This document shows, piece by piece, positions 13,415-14,191 of a stretch of DNA of 14,191 nucleotides (position 1 is its first letter; each line of letters opens with the position of its first letter). This DNA is from an uncultured Candidatus Melainabacteria bacterium. Its GTDB lineage: Bacteria > Cyanobacteriota > Vampirovibrionia > Gastranaerophilales > Gastranaerophilaceae. The stretch spans positions 1-14,191 of the forward strand of contig CAKUZO010000045.1 of NCBI GenBank assembly GCA_934717895.1, given 5' to 3'. Made by a program: the position numbers and the translations under genes. The notes under the pieces are model-generated. The model ran no database searches. It saw only the letters and a program-made list of their open reading frames with translations, and had not been told where the DNA came from.

Positions 13415-14143
13415 CTAATCCACAACTTCTTGAATAGAAATTGACTCAATTCCTTCAAGTTTTTGGTAGTCTTTGTAAAGATTTTGGATAGGATTGCGTC
13501 CTACAAAATCAAGAATAACATTGATTTTTGTCATATTGTCATCTTGTTTATTCAATTTCCTTGAAATCTCTCTCAAATGTTGACAATTTTCAATTATGTA
13601 ATCATAAATTGCGTTAGAATTTTCATTCAAGCAAGAAATGCTCATTTTCAAACGTTTGGTGTTTTTTGTACTTGATACAAGAACGTTTTTCTCAAACAAT
13701 CTAACAGATACCAAAACCATAATAGACAAAACAGTTGCAACAAGAGCCAAACCATACATTCCGGCACCGCACGCCATACCAACAGCTGCGGAAACCCAAA
13801 GAGTTGCAGCAGTTGTCAAGCCAAAAACAGTCGCTCCATGTCTAAGTACGGTACCACCACCGATAAACCCAATACCGGTAACGACTTGCGCTGCAATACG
13901 AGCCGTATCTCTTACACCCGTTGCCTGAGAAACGATTACATTATCACCCGCCGCAAAGGTCGGAAATCCGTAAATTGATATTATTGTAAAAATACAGGCT
14001 CCAAGACAAACCAAAATATTTGTCCTCAAACCTGCGTATTTATTGGTCATTTCTCGTTCCAAACCGATTGCAAACCCCAACAATAGAGCAGATAAAACTC
14101 TTATAACCAAATTTATATCAAATATATAACCTAAACTTTCCAT
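13415..14143 (-). CDS. MgtC/SapB family membrane protein
   Basis: MgtC-family proteins are inner-membrane proteins tied to growth in low magnesium and, in pathogens, to survival in macrophages; many also act on other membrane ATPases, and direct Mg2+ transport is not established. The 242-residue protein has the family signature: a first helix ending GFAIGLERE (23-31), KYAGLRTNILVCLGAC, then DTARIAAQVVTGIGFIGGG (78-98) and TTAATLWVSAAVGMACGAG (about 109-128). A further helix follows, and a soluble C-terminal domain of about 85 residues that in relatives is ACT-like. About five membrane helices are predicted. The ATG at 14143 has AAAGGAA six to seven bases upstream. The gene is complete. It is tail to tail with the 1108-residue protein gene. 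Its promoter probably lies at or beyond the right edge of the window; no leader features can be seen in the remaining 48 bases. Confidence 0.93.
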   Translation of the reverse strand: MESLGYIFDINLVIRVLSALLLGFAIGLEREMTNKYAGLRTNILVCLGACIFTIISIYGFPTFAAGDNVIVSQATGVRDTARIAAQVVTGIGFIGGGTVLRHGATVFGLTTAATLWVSAAVGMACGAGMYGLALVATVLSIMVLVSVRLFEKNVLVSSTKNTKRLKMSISCLNENSNAIYDYIIENCQHLREISRKLNKQDDNMTKINVILDFVGRNPIQNLYKDYQKLEGIESISIQEVVD

Positions 14144-14191
14144 CTAATTCCTTTCTTTACAGATATTGAGTTGAGTAGAGCCAGTTTTTTA

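Noticed and set aside
13638..13928. Plus-strand open frame of 96 codons opposite the mgtC-like gene
   Set aside because: The minus strand encodes an unmistakable MgtC domain here; the peptide has no recognisable features.
14144..14191. Promoter of the mgtC-like gene at the right edge
   Set aside because: Apart from the ribosome site, no -10/-35 pair can be supported in the 48 bases available.

Overview
The window looks like chromosomal DNA of an AT-rich bacterium. My best guess is a gut-associated, non-photosynthetic relative of the cyanobacteria (Gastranaerophilales / Melainabacteria). The guess rests on the prepilin N-terminus (FTLAEVLITLGIIGVV), a type I recall as common in that group, and on several large hydrophobic/helical proteins of no recognised family. 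It is inference; no rRNA or other phylogenetic marker is present. No phage, plasmid, CRISPR or tRNA signature was seen.

Layout. (1) 1-1055: a type IV pilin/pseudopilin-like gene with an abnormal 5' end. A well-placed Shine-Dalgarno and ATG (position 40) run into a 10-G homopolymer that puts the start out of frame with the pilin. The long stretch before the pilin signal is formed by a 243-bp element with 47-bp inverted-repeat ends. (2) 1056-1201: a compact REP-like double hairpin and a 14-bp palindrome. (3) 1202-3162, minus strand: ychF and, upstream of it, an unknown membrane protein. (4) 3355-4938, plus strand: an unknown membrane protein with EF-hand-like loops. The divergent region before it carries repeated TTAAC motifs. 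(5) 4971-7107, minus strand: a two-gene restriction-modification system, with an adenine-specific methyltransferase first and an overlapping putative endonuclease second, behind a good promoter. (6) 7242-8330, minus strand: rmuC. (7) 8442-10015, plus strand: a NarL/LuxR-type response regulator and a small soluble histidine kinase. (8) 10085-13411, plus strand: an 1108-residue protein built from three related modules. (9) 13415-14143, minus strand: an MgtC/SapB-family membrane protein, tail to tail with the previous gene.

How the genes fit together. The regulator and kinase form a plausible two-component pair, separated by a hairpin that could lower kinase expression. The methyltransferase and putative nuclease form a self-contained defence unit, next to rmuC, which also concerns DNA integrity. 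The three unknown proteins (259, 527 and 1108 residues) share a style of glycine/alanine-rich membrane helices between lysine-rich soluble stretches and may belong to one envelope-related group. The most unusual parts are the possibly switchable pilin 5' end with its inverted-repeat element and the internally triplicated 1108-residue protein.
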